NCBI GenBank assembly: GCA_004794655.1
Contig: SMMW01000518.1
Location: forward strand, 434,001 to 498,000
DNA: 64,000 bases
Source: Marisa cornuarietis
Taxonomy: Eukaryota; Mollusca; Gastropoda; Architaenioglossa; Ampullariidae
Direction of reading: 5' to 3'
Every line of letters starts with the position of its first letter. The stretch's first letter is position 1. Shown here piece by piece: positions 51,204 to 62,061 of this stretch. A program made the translations under genes and the position numbers. The notes beneath the pieces were generated by a model. It saw nothing but the letters and a program-made list of their open reading frames with translations. It was not told the DNA's origin and did no database searches.

Positions 51204-51396
51204 AATGGCGGGTGAGTAGATTGAAGGACAAAAAAGCCTACCTGCAGAGACTGTTCAAGATGCTCTGTACACACAAATTGAGTAAAGAAAATTTGAAAAG
51301 GGCTAAACAAAAAAGCCAAAAACAAAAACAAACAAAAACAAAAGACAACAAAAGCAAATGGCTAACGCCAAACCTCCATTTGGAAAGCAAAGCGCG

Positions 51397-51397
<1 letters not shown>

Positions 51398-51459
<62 letters not shown>
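51398..51459. repeat. (GC)n(AC)n microsatellite
   Basis: A short GCGCGC run passes into an AC run of about 50 bp. Confidence 0.95.
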
Positions 51460-52222
51460 TACCAGCAATGCAAAATGCGCACGAAAAAAAAAACAAAGAG
51501 AGAGAATACCGCAAATACGTCTAGAAACTGAAAGAGAGATCGAATGAACAAACAGCCGACGATAACAACACATCGTTACATTATGCAAAGATCCCAGCTA
51601 TGGCCTCCGGTCGACCCGGTCCAGGTCTGGATTTGGCGAACACTGTTGCGTCACACAATCACGCGGAGCCATGTTCCTCACCTCCTCACTTTCCTCACTT
51701 ACCCTCCACTCGGATATTTCCAGACACGCGCCGGTCATTCCTGGAAGAGGTCTGAAGAAGAACATGAATGGGGGACATTAATACTTACGAGGGCTTCAGC
51801 ATGTTCAGTCAGGTGTCCCTGTTTATCTGGAAGAATGATTTGTATCACCTTTTGTTCGCTTTACGTGTTGGACATCAAAGCTTCCGATCATTGCTGTAAG
51901 TTGATCTCCCTGTCTGCTCTTATTTCAGCTCTCTCTCTCTTGGGGGAAAGCGTTTGTGGCACGTGCGTGCATGCGTGTGTGTGTGCAGGTTCACGTGCAT
52001 GTTTCTAAGCTGTTACATGACCAGAAAAAGGCAAGTTCGTGATGTTTCCGCCTTCAAAAACCTCGGCTCATTATGATAATTCCGTCAGCTTGCATGCAAC
52101 CGAAACAAAATTCAGCCGTGAGGAAATCATTCGTAGAGTTTTATTCTCGGGAGATTCTATAATGATCTCACGCTCGCACAAACACACAAACACTGCGCGC
52201 TTACACACACACACACACACAC

Positions 52223-53208
52223 TGTCATGAACCAGCCTGGTTCAAGGCCAGAACAAATTGGTCGTCACAATTGTAATTAAAGAGGGACCACGATCGCCCT
52301 TCGGCAATACCAGGCTGTGGGGTGGACAATAGGGCTAAGAGCGTTTCACCACCGGTTGTCGTCCCTGGTATCAGTTGAGCCTGGGGAATCGGCAGCTTAC
52401 GCAAGGGAGACCGCCGACTGTCGCCTCGGGGGGGGGGGGGTACGCCGTTAAGTGGAAGACCCGTAGACTGAGCACCGGACACTGGCGTTTGTTTTTATTG
52501 CCACCGACTGGACGCTGGTGGTGAGTGAGGGAGCTAGACGAGTGTCGTGACAGTGTCGTGCTGTTGACGTGGTCATTTCAGTCTAAGATCGATAGGATAT
52601 ACCTGGGTCGAGGGCGTCACCTGCCTGGATTGAAGCGACGTGTCTGACGAGACGGGACTGCACCTGCGATACAGTTATGGAGGTCTAGAGACAGAGCTCC
52701 CGAGGTATCAGACCTAAGAGACCGCAGAAACCACGGCGGAGGAGGACTGCGAGAGTCGTCAGGAGCACTGTGTGTGGTCCTTGGAACGGAGTACTGTGTG
52801 TGTTCCGTGAAACAACCTCGGCGAGTGTGTTGGAACAGTTCGGGATTGTCTTCGAGGGAAATAGGCAACTTCCATCACAGAAAGACAGGTGGTTCAGTTA
52901 AGTGGCGTGTACAGAACTAATGCTGAGAGTGTGAGGTATGAGTAGGCCTACCTAGTTCTAGCAGTGGGGATATCATGTGTATGTTGTAATTCTTTTAATC
53001 GTTGTTTCATCTTTTGTCTTAGACCAAGGTGTTGTTCATGTTGTGCGCACGTGTATGGAAGGCGGATGCTTGGATGCGCGTGTAGAGGTGAAGGATTACT
53101 GCTGGGACGTAGTTAGGAGAAGGAGGGTGGCGAGGGAACGAGTTGTACAGAAGTGTCCCCTTCCTCTCCGGCTATAGGCCGCTACCTCTAGCTGCAGTAA
53201 AACCTTCA
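52223..53208. mobile_element. Possible solo LTR or LTR-like element (~986 bp)
   Basis: The block starts TGTCATGAACCAGCC directly after a CA repeat and can be ended at AAAACCTTCA directly before another CA repeat, so it has TG...CA ends with ACACAC/CACACA on both sides. Its GC-rich content is unlike its surroundings and it has no gene-like frame. The CA repeats make the apparent target duplication weak evidence. Alternatively it is an unrelated repeat with chance ends. Confidence 0.35.
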
Positions 53209-55576
53209 CACACACAAACGCACACACACACAGAGAATAAAGCATTATGTATGAGGCACGAGAATACTCTGTATCTTCCGTTTTTCTTTATTGCTTTCAC
53301 CGATGCTTGAGCGATTTAGAGATGAAAACACAGCCATCTCTACAGAGACAAATCAAAACAGCCTTTGGATGGGACTCGGGGATAAGATAGAGGGGAGGGG
53401 CTCACGTGCCCCAGGGTCTGATACACACCCAGGTGGTAGGGATGGGGGACTGATTCCGTGTCCCGGCCCCGCCCACCCCATAGTACGACTGGGTTTGTTT
53501 TCGGCGGATAATGTTGCGCAGATGATGCACATTACGATGAACGAAAATCGATAAGAAGTGGATCCAGCTGAAAGCCAATGTCGCAATAGTTAAGTCGTAA
53601 AACAGTCGCGCAAAAAATAAAGCAAAAAACACTCATTTTTTTCTTTACTTTCTTCTTATTCACCAATCGGCTCTTCTATAGATTGTTTGTTTGGGTGCTT
53701 TTTCTCTTTATCCTCTTTAACTCTTCCTTTCCCCTTCCTTAGCAGCAACGGCATCCATCGCGAGCGAGGTTTCTAAAGCTTTTCACAGAAATATGATTCG
53801 TACAGGTAATGATTCAGGTAAACCACAGTTCTGTTAGTCTTCTGAGTCCAGGGGATGTTGTCAGCTTCAAGGGACAGAAGTCGACCGTACATCATGGCTA
53901 CTTCTGCAGTACTAAGAAAGCCTCCTGTTGATTAGCCATTTTGTTTTGTTTACGATCATGGGAGTAGTGGAAAATATATTTCCAAGACCAAATCATCGCG
54001 GAAATATATCAATTCACGTGTATATCTGGGTTGGGCATTGTGAAGCTCTTACAGCTCGTGACCTCTGATCATTAATTCAAGCAGAAATGAAAGGCGGAAC
54101 CTCTTGACATAGACAAAGGATTATAATTATAAAGAAAACAACAGGAAGAGGGCCAAGGATAAAAAGGGATGCAGACGTCAACGTGTTTTCCAAAACTCAC
54201 ACGTTTAACATTTAAGTCTATGCAATACCTGCCACGAATCATTATATCGAAACAAAAAAGCATTCAAAACACATGGAATGTACAGCCTCACACCCAGTAA
54301 AACCCATGACAGACAGAGAGAGAGAGAGTGGTACAAATGTCAGATAGTCGGACAATTCATTTCAGGAAAAGAGAAAGTATGATTGCGAGACAACCGCCCC
54401 TGACATATAGGCACATAATTCTGGGCATTGTGTCTGCCTCAATAATCCGATGATGGCGGAGGTTCCCCAAAACCCCAATTGACACGAAATCATCTGATGG
54501 CACAAATAGATCGATACGTTTGGGAAATCTCCTTCATGGAAACAGTCATTTACCGAAATGCTAGCCGGTCTGCACGCACGCACGCACGCACATGTTTATA
54601 GTGGATTTTCTGAGGTGTCTAAGGTAATGCCTTGCATGTGCATGAGCCGGTTCTTCTTTGTTTGTATCTTTTTAAGTTTTGGTTTAACGCCAGAACGAAT
54701 TTACAATTCCTGACCACGATTGTTAACTAGTTTCCCGCTATTCAACGTGCATACTTTACGAAACACTCCAAAATATTGCAACTAGTAGCCAAACAATCCT
54801 CGGGTACATTACTGTTGCTAATAAATCTTATCAACTTTCTATGATGGTAAAAAGCGTTGTAGACATTTTTCAGAGTTCGGTCTTTTCTGGAAAAACAGGA
54901 ACAATTAGCGTGAGCTCTGGCAAGGGTGCAAGGTTGGGGCAATCTGATTATTGTCTGTAGAAGGATGTCGTCTCCTCACGCATCTTTTTTCTTGTAAGAT
55001 TCCCTTGCATTCAGCCGAGCAGTTCACGTGAAGGTAACAGTTCATTTTAATGAATACTTTTCCTGGTGTTCACCAAAACGGTCATAGCTCATTGAACTGA
55101 CTCATTAATATGGGGTTATAATTCGGCAATCTTTTGTCTGAACTTGATTTAGATAGTCAACGATTCGTTCTTAAAATCCAGTCTTGTGTTGATCAGTGAA
55201 ATTGATTCTGTTTCTTGACTGCCAAAAGTTTATGTATCTACATGAAATATCAACGATGGCGGCTCACACAAGCGTAAATAAAATTGCAGATGACTTTTAC
55301 TAGCCTTTCTTTTTTACTTTAATAGTCAGTGAAAAGGAAGTGACGGTGATAAGTTTGACTGGTGTAGGTCGTTCAAAAACATGAAAATGGGGACTTCCCA
55401 CATTGTTACTACTACAGGTACTTGTGAAAACGTATTATCATCATGTTAGTATGCGCACACGTAATGTTTAAGATTAATTTAGACATTTTAACATACCTGT
55501 TACTTTTGTTTTACATTAATAAACCTTGCTGCCACCCTTTTGTCCTTTCATGCTACTTATATTTCGTGTTTGCTGC
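53209..55576. other. Intergenic, no gene seen
   Basis: A CA repeat lies at the left edge and GA/CACG simple repeats at about 54310-54330 and 54575-54592. No exon or transposon was recognised. Confidence 0.4.
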
Positions 55577-55589
55577 ATTGAACCTGATT
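55577..55589. repeat. Target-site duplication, 3' side of LINE
   Basis: ATTGAACCTGATT here is identical to 59664-59676 at the other end of the retrotransposon. The last two T could also belong to the poly(A) tract, so the duplication is 11-13 bp. Confidence 0.92.
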
Positions 55590-55615
55590 TTTTTTTTTTT
55601 TTGTCGTTCGCCTGG

Positions 55616-56388
55616 TTACACCTGGAGGCCAGCTCTTGAGAAGAAACTGGTGGTTTTTCGTAGAGTCTCCGCTGGCCCGTACAGTTTGTTAAGCAGAGTC
55701 TCCGGCTGTGGCCAAATCTCTTCCCTTAGGGGACGGAGGTTCCCACAGTCCTGTAGGATATGTTCTGCAGTCTGGTCTGCTTCTCCACATGGGCATCTCG
55801 GGGACGGTACGAGGTGTAGCTTCTTGTGTAGATGTTGAAGCAGTCTGTTGTGCCCGGTCCTGAGGCGGAAAATAACGACCTGGTCCGGTCTGGACAGCTG
55901 ATGGTAACTGTCTCGTGGTTGCTGTGGCCTGTACATGGATTTGATGATGGTTTTCATCTCTGACATGTTGACTGCATTGTCTTCTTGCTCGTCCTCTGCA
56001 CCCAACTTAGCCATCCTGTCAGCCTCCTCATTCCCATCTATTCCGCAGTGTGATGGGATCCATTGTAGGGCTGTTCTGAGGCACTTGGTGTTTAGCAGTG
56101 CATCCTCCAGGTCTGGCAGTTTGTTGTTGTTGATTGCCTGCAGCACAGACAGAGCATCGGTCAGGAAGACAACCTGGCTGTCGTGGTCTGCTTTGCTGCT
56201 GATGGTATTTGCTGCATGGACCAGGGCTTCTATTTCTGCTCTATAGTTTGTACAGTGGAGGCCAGTTGGTATTGCTGCTGCCTGCCGCTGTCCATTTGGG
56301 AACTGGATGTAGACACCAGCCCCTCCTCTTTGGGTAGCATCTGTGGCTGACCCATCTGTGTAGGCCCTTATCCATGATTCCTGGGGGG
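55616..56388 (-). pseudogene. RNase H and C-terminal segment of the LINE polyprotein (displaced frame)
   Basis: This frame continues the polyprotein after a shift in the run of six G (plus strand) at 56383-56388. It reads YTDGSAT (first catalytic Asp), YRAEIEAL (Glu), LTDALSVLQ (Asp) and WIPSHCGIDGNEEAD (His and last Asp), so all RNase H catalytic residues are present. A cysteine-histidine cluster CPCGEADQTAEHILQDC follows, and the frame ends at a stop 13 nt before the poly(A). It has no start codon next to the shift, so it is not a separate gene. It is either a disabled part of the polyprotein or, if the run length is a sequencing error, intact. Confidence 0.88.
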
Positions 56389-59300
56389 TACCTTTCTTCT
56401 AGCATGGCTAGTGTCAGGGCTCTCTTGCTCACGTTGTTATGCTCATCCTTTGTTGCGAGGTGAGGAACTGTGGTGCAGATGGTGATGTTCCCTGTTCTGT
56501 CTTTCCAGAACGGAGGATCGAGGGAGGGAGTCGGTACCAGGACCTGCGCGGGAAGCTTTGTTTGGTGTTTTCTGTGTAATGCCTGTGTCACTCGTACAAA
56601 ATTAGATCTTTTCAGTCTTCCCGAGGACAGTAGTTTCTGTCTGGCACTCATCAGGTGGTCTTCACTGTGCCTGTACTTGGTGGCCTGCACGAGTGCTTTG
56701 CATTCTCTTCTCTTGTTTAGTGGGGAAATGCCTGTTATCTGCTCCATCATATCTATTGGTGTAGATCTCATGGCGCCTGTTATGATTCTCAGTGCTTGGT
56801 TCTGTACCTTGTCCAAAGTCTGATGGTGTGACTTGGCTGCTGTCATCCACGTGCTTGATCCGTATTCTAGATGTGGTCTTACAGTACCTTGGTACACGGT
56901 CTTCAGGATCTGTTCGTTAGCGCCCCAGTGTGTTCCTGCCAGCTTTCTCATGATGTTCAGCTTTCTTCTAGCTTTTGTTTCTGCGTCCAGGATGTGTTGC
57001 TTCCATGTCAATCTTTTGTCAAAAGTGACTCCCAGGTACGTCTGCTGGTCTTCAAGTGTCAGCGTAGCGTCTCCCAACTTTAGTCTGCCAGCTTGTGCTT
57101 TGGTGGAGAGAGAGAAAAGTGTGGCTGTTGTCTTGTCTCGGTTGATGGTGACACACCAGTTGTCTGCCCAGGCTGCCACTTTGTCTAGTGCAAGCTGCAT
57201 CCTGTGGGTTGCTGTTGTTGCATACTCTTCTGAGCACCATATGACCAGGTCGTCTGCATACAGTGCTGCCTGGACTCCCTTTGGGAGCTCTGGTACCAGG
57301 TCGTTGATGAAGAGTATAAACAAGGTCGGCGAGAGTACTCCCCCCTGTGGTACTCCATGCCGTAGCAGCACCTTACGGCCACAGTGTCCATCTACAATCA
57401 CCCTGGCTTTTCGGTTGTGTAGGTAGGACTTAATCCACCGGTACATGTTGCCGCTGATGCTGCTTCGCTGGAGCTTGACCAGGAGTCCATCCTTCCATAC
57501 CTTGTCGAAAGCCTTCTGCATATCAATAAAGACCGCTAGGGTGACCTTCTGGGCTTGGAAGGCATCTTCAATGGCCTGCGCTAGGTGCGTTGTTTGATCT
57601 TCTGTGCTTCTGTATCTTCTGAAGCCTGCTTGCTCTGGGATGATGATACTTTCAGATTCCAGGTACCACTGCAGGCGCTGATTGATGATGCGCTCTATGG
57701 TCTTGCAGACGCAGCTTGTCAGGCTGATGGGGCGGTAGCTCAAGATTCGCGACTTGTTCTTCCCTTTTTTCAGAACAGGGATCATCCTGGCTTCCTTCCA
57801 GCATTGAGGTACCTGGCCTTCTCTCCAGCTAAGGTTGAAAATGTCCAGTAATTTGGTGAGGGCTGTGCTGCCAAGGTGTTGCAGCATCTCATTCGTTATG
57901 TTGTCTGGACCTGGAGATTTTTTCTTCTTCAACTGTTTGATGGCGTTCTTCAGTTCTTGAATGGTAATATCTTGCTGCATCGATTCATGAACATCCCCTT
58001 TTGTTGTTCTTTCTTTCTCTTCTTTCCTGGCTTCTTTTTTCAGATGCAGTGGGATGGTGATGCTGCTCTCCTTTGCATATGCTTGCGCAAATATATTTGC
58101 TGCTGTCTTATCTGTCAATATCTGTCCATCTTCTTCAAGGGTGATCTTCTGTCCCTTGTTGCCCTCGTCATTTAGTGCCTTAGTCAGCCTCCACAGTTTG
58201 ATGGTGTCTCTCTCCATATTCAGCCCTGCTGTCTTTTCTCTCCAGCTTCTTCTCTTGCACTCTATTTTTATTCTTAGCAGTTTGGCTTTTGTTTCTTGCA
58301 GCTTGATGTTATTTTCTTGACTGGGGTTGGTTTCTGCTTCTTCTCTGGCTTTTGTCAGGTCGTCATGGGCTCTCTGTAGTTCTGCTGTCCAGTACGGAGT
58401 GTAGTCCTTTCGCACCCCTCTTGGGATAGTTTCTTTAGCTGCCTTGATGATACTGGCGTTGAAATCTTTGACGACCTTGTTGATGTTTGGTCCTTCCACC
58501 TTGATATCTTCTGTAAGCTCATTTGTTCGTATTCTGAACAGCCCCCACTGTGCCTTCTTATGATTCCATCTGGCATGCTGCGGGGGTTCAGGTGTCGTAC
58601 TTCCTTTGATGGTGAGGAGTACTGGGCGATGGTCACTTCCTCCCAGCTGGTCTAAGACTTTTCTGCTCAAATTTTTGTGGATGTCGTCTGTGCAGAGCGC
58701 CAGGTCTGGTTTTGTTGTTGTATGCCAGCGGCGCGAAAAGAAGGTTGGTGGATCTGTGGGGTCGTTGACAAGGATTAGATGGTTCTCGTCTTGCCAAGCT
58801 TCAATATCTTCTCCTCGCTTATCAAGGGTGTTGTATCCCCAACTTTGGGACTGGCTGTTAAAGTCTCCAGTGATGAGGAAGCCGCTGTCTAGAACCTGGA
58901 TAGTGTCAAGGGATAGCATCTTGTCACTGGGGCAGTAATAGTTGATAACATGGAGGACGTTGTTTGTGGTGGAGACCTTAACTTCTATGTATTCTGCCTC
59001 ATCCATGTATCTTTTGGTCTCGCTAGCATTCATGTTGTTTCTGACTAGGGTCAACACTCCACCTTTCTTTCTCCCCTGGCGATCACTCCTGAAGGTCTGG
59101 TATCCTCTGATCTTGAAGGGCTTTTCTTTTTGTAGGTGAGTTTCTTGTATACAGCAGATGTTAATGCTGTTCTGGTGCAAGAACTGTTCTAGTTCTGTCT
59201 TCTTATTGGTAACCCCTTCTGCATTCCAATGCATGATATTAATGTTGGGGTTGTCTTTGGCTTTGGTGGTACGCTGGCCAGTCGCTTTCCTTCCTCGTCC

Positions 59301-59513
59301 CCTGGCTTCACGAGACGGGTTGAAGGGACCTCCAGTAGCTGAGGGTGGGCTCCTTTGAGGCACGGAGCCCGGCACTGCACCTGCCTGGCGGGTCTTCACA
59401 GGGCGAGCACCATTTCTGTCAATTCTGTCTCCAAGTGTCATATAGGCAGTGTTGCGTGGTGGAGTGGTTGTTTCAGAGTGCGCCTTGTGGCCCACCACCT
59501 CCGACTTCAGCAC
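56241..59513 (-). CDS. LINE polyprotein: apurinic-type endonuclease plus reverse transcriptase
   Basis: A 1090-residue frame from the first ATG after the leader. After a basic, proline-rich N-terminus (1-88) comes an exonuclease-endonuclease-phosphatase domain at about 90-303, with IQETH (Glu124), GDFN (Asp217) and SDHRP (293-297) as its metal and catalytic motifs. The domain nicks target DNA. A reverse transcriptase at about 525-800 follows: SPGPD (533-537), SYRPISL, PEQAGFR, AVFIDMQKAFD, GVPQGGVLSP and the catalytic YADD (752-755). The last 45 or so residues are out of frame because of the shift near 56385, which cuts off the RNase H domain. Up to that point there are no internal stops, so the copy looks young. 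Confidence 0.95.
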   Translation of the reverse strand: MLKSEVVGHKAHSETTTPPRNTAYMTLGDRIDRNGARPVKTRQAGAVPGSVPQRSPPSATGGPFNPSREARGRGRKATGQRTTKAKDNPNINIMHWNAEGVTNKKTELEQFLHQNSINICCIQETHLQKEKPFKIRGYQTFRSDRQGRKKGGVLTLVRNNMNASETKRYMDEAEYIEVKVSTTNNVLHVINYYCPSDKMLSLDTIQVLDSGFLITGDFNSQSQSWGYNTLDKRGEDIEAWQDENHLILVNDPTDPPTFFSRRWHTTTKPDLALCTDDIHKNLSRKVLDQLGGSDHRPVLLTIKGSTTPEPPQHARWNHKKAQWGLFRIRTNELTEDIKVEGPNINKVVKDFNASIIKAAKETIPRGVRKDYTPYWTAELQRAHDDLTKAREEAETNPSQENNIKLQETKAKLLRIKIECKRRSWREKTAGLNMERDTIKLWRLTKALNDEGNKGQKITLEEDGQILTDKTAANIFAQAYAKESSITIPLHLKKEARKEEKERTTKGDVHESMQQDITIQELKNAIKQLKKKKSPGPDNITNEMLQHLGSTALTKLLDIFNLSWREGQVPQCWKEARMIPVLKKGKNKSRILSYRPISLTSCVCKTIERIINQRLQWYLESESIIIPEQAGFRRYRSTEDQTTHLAQAIEDAFQAQKVTLAVFIDMQKAFDKVWKDGLLVKLQRSSISGNMYRWIKSYLHNRKARVIVDGHCGRKVLLRHGVPQGGVLSPTLFILFINDLVPELPKGVQAALYADDLVIWCSEEYATTATHRMQLALDKVAAWADNWCVTINRDKTTATLFSLSTKAQAGRLKLGDATLTLEDQQTYLGVTFDKRLTWKQHILDAETKARRKLNIMRKLAGTHWGANEQILKTVYQGTVRPHLEYGSSTWMTAAKSHHQTLDKVQNQALRIITGAMRSTPIDMMEQITGISPLNKRRECKALVQATKYRHSEDHLMSARQKLLSSGRLKRSNFVRVTQALHRKHQTKLPAQVLVPTPSLDPPFWKDRTGNITICTTVPHLATKDEHNNVSKRALTLAMLEERYPPGIMDKGLHRWVSHRCYPKRRGWCLHPVPKWTAAGSSNTNWPPLYKL

Positions 59514-59561
59514 TCATGGATCACTCTTTGTCTGGTCTCTACCCTTCGACCTGTCCGACAT

Positions 59562-59663
59562 GGGTGACCCTGCTAGGAGCTGACGCTCCTGTCGGCATAG
59601 CTCTTAGGGTCATCGAGACACACAAGCCCCCCGACCGCGACAAGGTGGTGATCCATCGGGGGG
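59562..59663 (-). ncRNA. Candidate HDV-like self-cleaving ribozyme at the LINE 5' end
   Basis: The minus strand starts CCCCCCG (59663-59657), which pairs perfectly with CGGGGGG (59633-59627) as a 7-bp P1. Then come AT, an eight-base strand (59654-59647, possible P2), ACC (59646-59644), a seven-base loop TTGTCGC (59643-59637) and GGT (59636-59634, P3), directly followed by the second P1 strand. That order and spacing follow the HDV ribozyme core. A hairpin AGGAGC-GTCA-GCTCCT (59590-59575) could be P4. AGCAG after it could supply the catalytic C, with GGTCACCC (59569-59562) as an imperfect P2 partner (6 of 8 pairs). P1 and P3 are seen; P2, P4 and activity are inferred. Confidence 0.5.
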
Positions 59664-59676
59664 ATTGAACCTGATT
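59664..59676. repeat. Target-site duplication, 5' side of LINE
   Basis: ATTGAACCTGATT, identical to 55577-55589. It abuts the first nucleotide of the predicted ribozyme P1 stem. Confidence 0.92.
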
Positions 59677-62029
59677 ACCTTCTCCATCTCTTCGACAAAA
59701 GAGCTCAAAAGAATTTTGTATCTCCTTCTGCAAGAGATCTCAGCGTATCAGCTGCAAGGATTGACTAGCAGAGGTTTCTATAGCATTTTATGGTAAGCTT
59801 TCATGATAATATCTAAACCAAAGTTTACAGCAGTCTTTGTCCTAGTCTTGACAACATCGTTGTCTTACTAAAGGGAAATTTGAATATACTTTTATCAGGG
59901 TTTCTCCTTCAAGCAGATTAGGACGGAGAAGGGCTGCCCAGTTAAAACAGAGATTCATAGCGGACTTTTTAATGTCTAGTTCACAGTGATCATATGGCTG
60001 GACATGATTGTAGCAAGACAAAGGGGGTGGGGCGATAGTAAGTCGGCATGAGACAACAATATTTCGCCAAAACTGAATTATGCACGGATCTAAAATTAAT
60101 TCTCTCCATTGTCAGTCCAGTATAAACCGACTTTACGCTCCAGGTGCTTTCAGTATCGATCACCAATGCAGGCCCATGATGGCCAGTATAAAACATGTTT
60201 GTGTGTTCTTGAAGTGGTAAGAACCACTAATGGATAGCCTGTAGATGCTTGAAGCCGACTACCCACCATAGTGGAACTCGTGAGACAAACTATCTCAGTA
60301 GTTTCAAATTTCGGTATTTTGAATGCTATACCAAGCCCTGCCATTTTACATTCGTATTTTTTGCTGCACACACTTTGTCTTCATGAACTGCTTGGACGAG
60401 GAAGTAAGTGTCAAACTGTCCATTTTTTCTAGTTTATTTGGCATCGCGAGTGGTAAGATGGCTGCTTGGTAGCTTCGGTAAGTTCTACTGCAACGCACGC
60501 AGAGTCTGTCCATTAGTTTTTCGATCAGTGGTCAGAAAACATCCCTCTACATTACTGCCTTCATTATCAATTACCTGATCATTATAAAAACAATTTGCCC
60601 CTCACCATAGCCTAGTTGTTAAAGAACTCGGGTGTAGGAAACAGAAGGCCGCTCGCTGGAGGAATAGTCGGGCCGGTGGCTGGAAAACTCCTCCACCTAC
60701 CCAACAGCTTTTGAGTAGAAACGGGTACTAATTTGTCAGAGGAGATAAAAGAAGATCCCATGACCCACACACATTCATAGCCTCTGCTATTTACATTTAC
60801 ATTAATGTCGAGAAGACTGTGTTTAGCCTTGTTTTACAGGATTCCATTCTGCTCCAAAAATGGGAAAAATACTATTTGTCTTAACTTTCTTCAACAAGCC
60901 TTTCTAACGACCTTCTTAACCGAACACACATTGTCATCTGTGTGACTGGCACACGTTTCTCCGACCACCATTTAAAACAAATTGCCAAAGATAACCCCAT
61001 AGGCTGTGTGTGGTTTAAAAGGTCAGGAAGACAATGGATTCTAACCGACTGATCAGGCCATGACACATTGTTGTCGCCCTGTTTTTGTGCTGATCTATTT
61101 CCGGGCTCTAATGTAACAGAGATCTCTATTATATCTTGCACTGACACATGCAGCAACTTCATACTTGTTTTTTTTCAACCGAGTCTCTCATCAACCCCTA
61201 CCTCGTCAATTTGGTACGTCACCATCGAGGCAATGATTCATCTTCTGGTAAGATTTCAGAAACATTGCATCCGTCTTCCTGCTCTCCTCAAAATTACTTT
61301 TTTCTGGAAAGCCCCGCTAGAGCTGCCAAGAGAACTGAACGAGGACATTGTGTACGACCTCCGTAAAAAGTTTACTGCCTAGCACATGACCTGTCAGTCT
61401 ATTCCTGAAACTTTTTTTTTTAAATTCATAGCTGGAGATTGTGAGGGGCTTGAGTGGTGAACATTTTCTCGACATCCTGTAATGTATTAACCACTGCAAC
61501 AAAAACAACACCAACAATAAATGTTGTTTCCTTCATTAACTGCAGCCTGATGAGCGTTTAGCTGTATCGAAGCACGAGCTGTGGAGGGACTGAGAGTCGC
61601 CTCCCGTAATGACCGCTCCAGCTGTGTTCAGACGATAACCAAGATGAGGAAGAGGGGGGGGGGGGTCAGGAGGTTTTCGGGGGGAGGGACATAGGAGGGC
61701 GAAGGGACGGTAACTCTTAAAGTAATAAGGATGTAACACATGTGTACTTAAGGTCTAGAGGGGGCATGTGCTTGACATATCCTCCCAGGAAGCAGTCTTC
61801 ACCTCCTTCCCTCTCAATCCTTGAGGAAAAGTCGGGTTTTCCCGTTGCCTACAGAGCTGGTGTTTCTCTCTTCCCCCCCCCCATATCGCAATGCAGCAGG
61901 TGTTTTAGTATACTAGAGTCTAGTGCAGCTGTGTTAAATGGTAAACGTATGATGATAGACGCTTATTTTACGCGTGTGCATGAACTTGCTCAAGGGTGTG
62001 TATATTTATAGATGTACGCGTGCGTGCAC

Positions 62030-62061
<32 letters not shown>

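Larger units (their letters stand above)
55590..59663 (-). mobile_element. Full-length non-LTR retrotransposon (I superfamily, possibly Ingi-like)
   Basis: The element is about 4.07 kb and is flanked by the duplication ATTGAACCTGATT. Its minus-strand order is: 5' leader of about 150 nt, one long frame with endonuclease and reverse transcriptase, an RNase H segment, a stop, 13 nt of 3' UTR, and a poly(A) tail (T run 55588-55602 on the plus strand). Presence of both ends and clean duplications means a recent, full-length insertion. RNase H after the reverse transcriptase is typical of the I superfamily. The single coding frame, with no separate gag-like frame, fits Ingi-type elements best, but LOA/Nimb-type relatives cannot be excluded without a tree. 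Confidence 0.93.

Noticed and set aside
56833..57426. Plus-strand frame of 197 codons
   Set aside because: It is the antisense shadow of the LINE reverse transcriptase.
61068..61382. 104-codon frame near the right end
   Set aside because: No domain, no similarity, ordinary base composition; chance frame.
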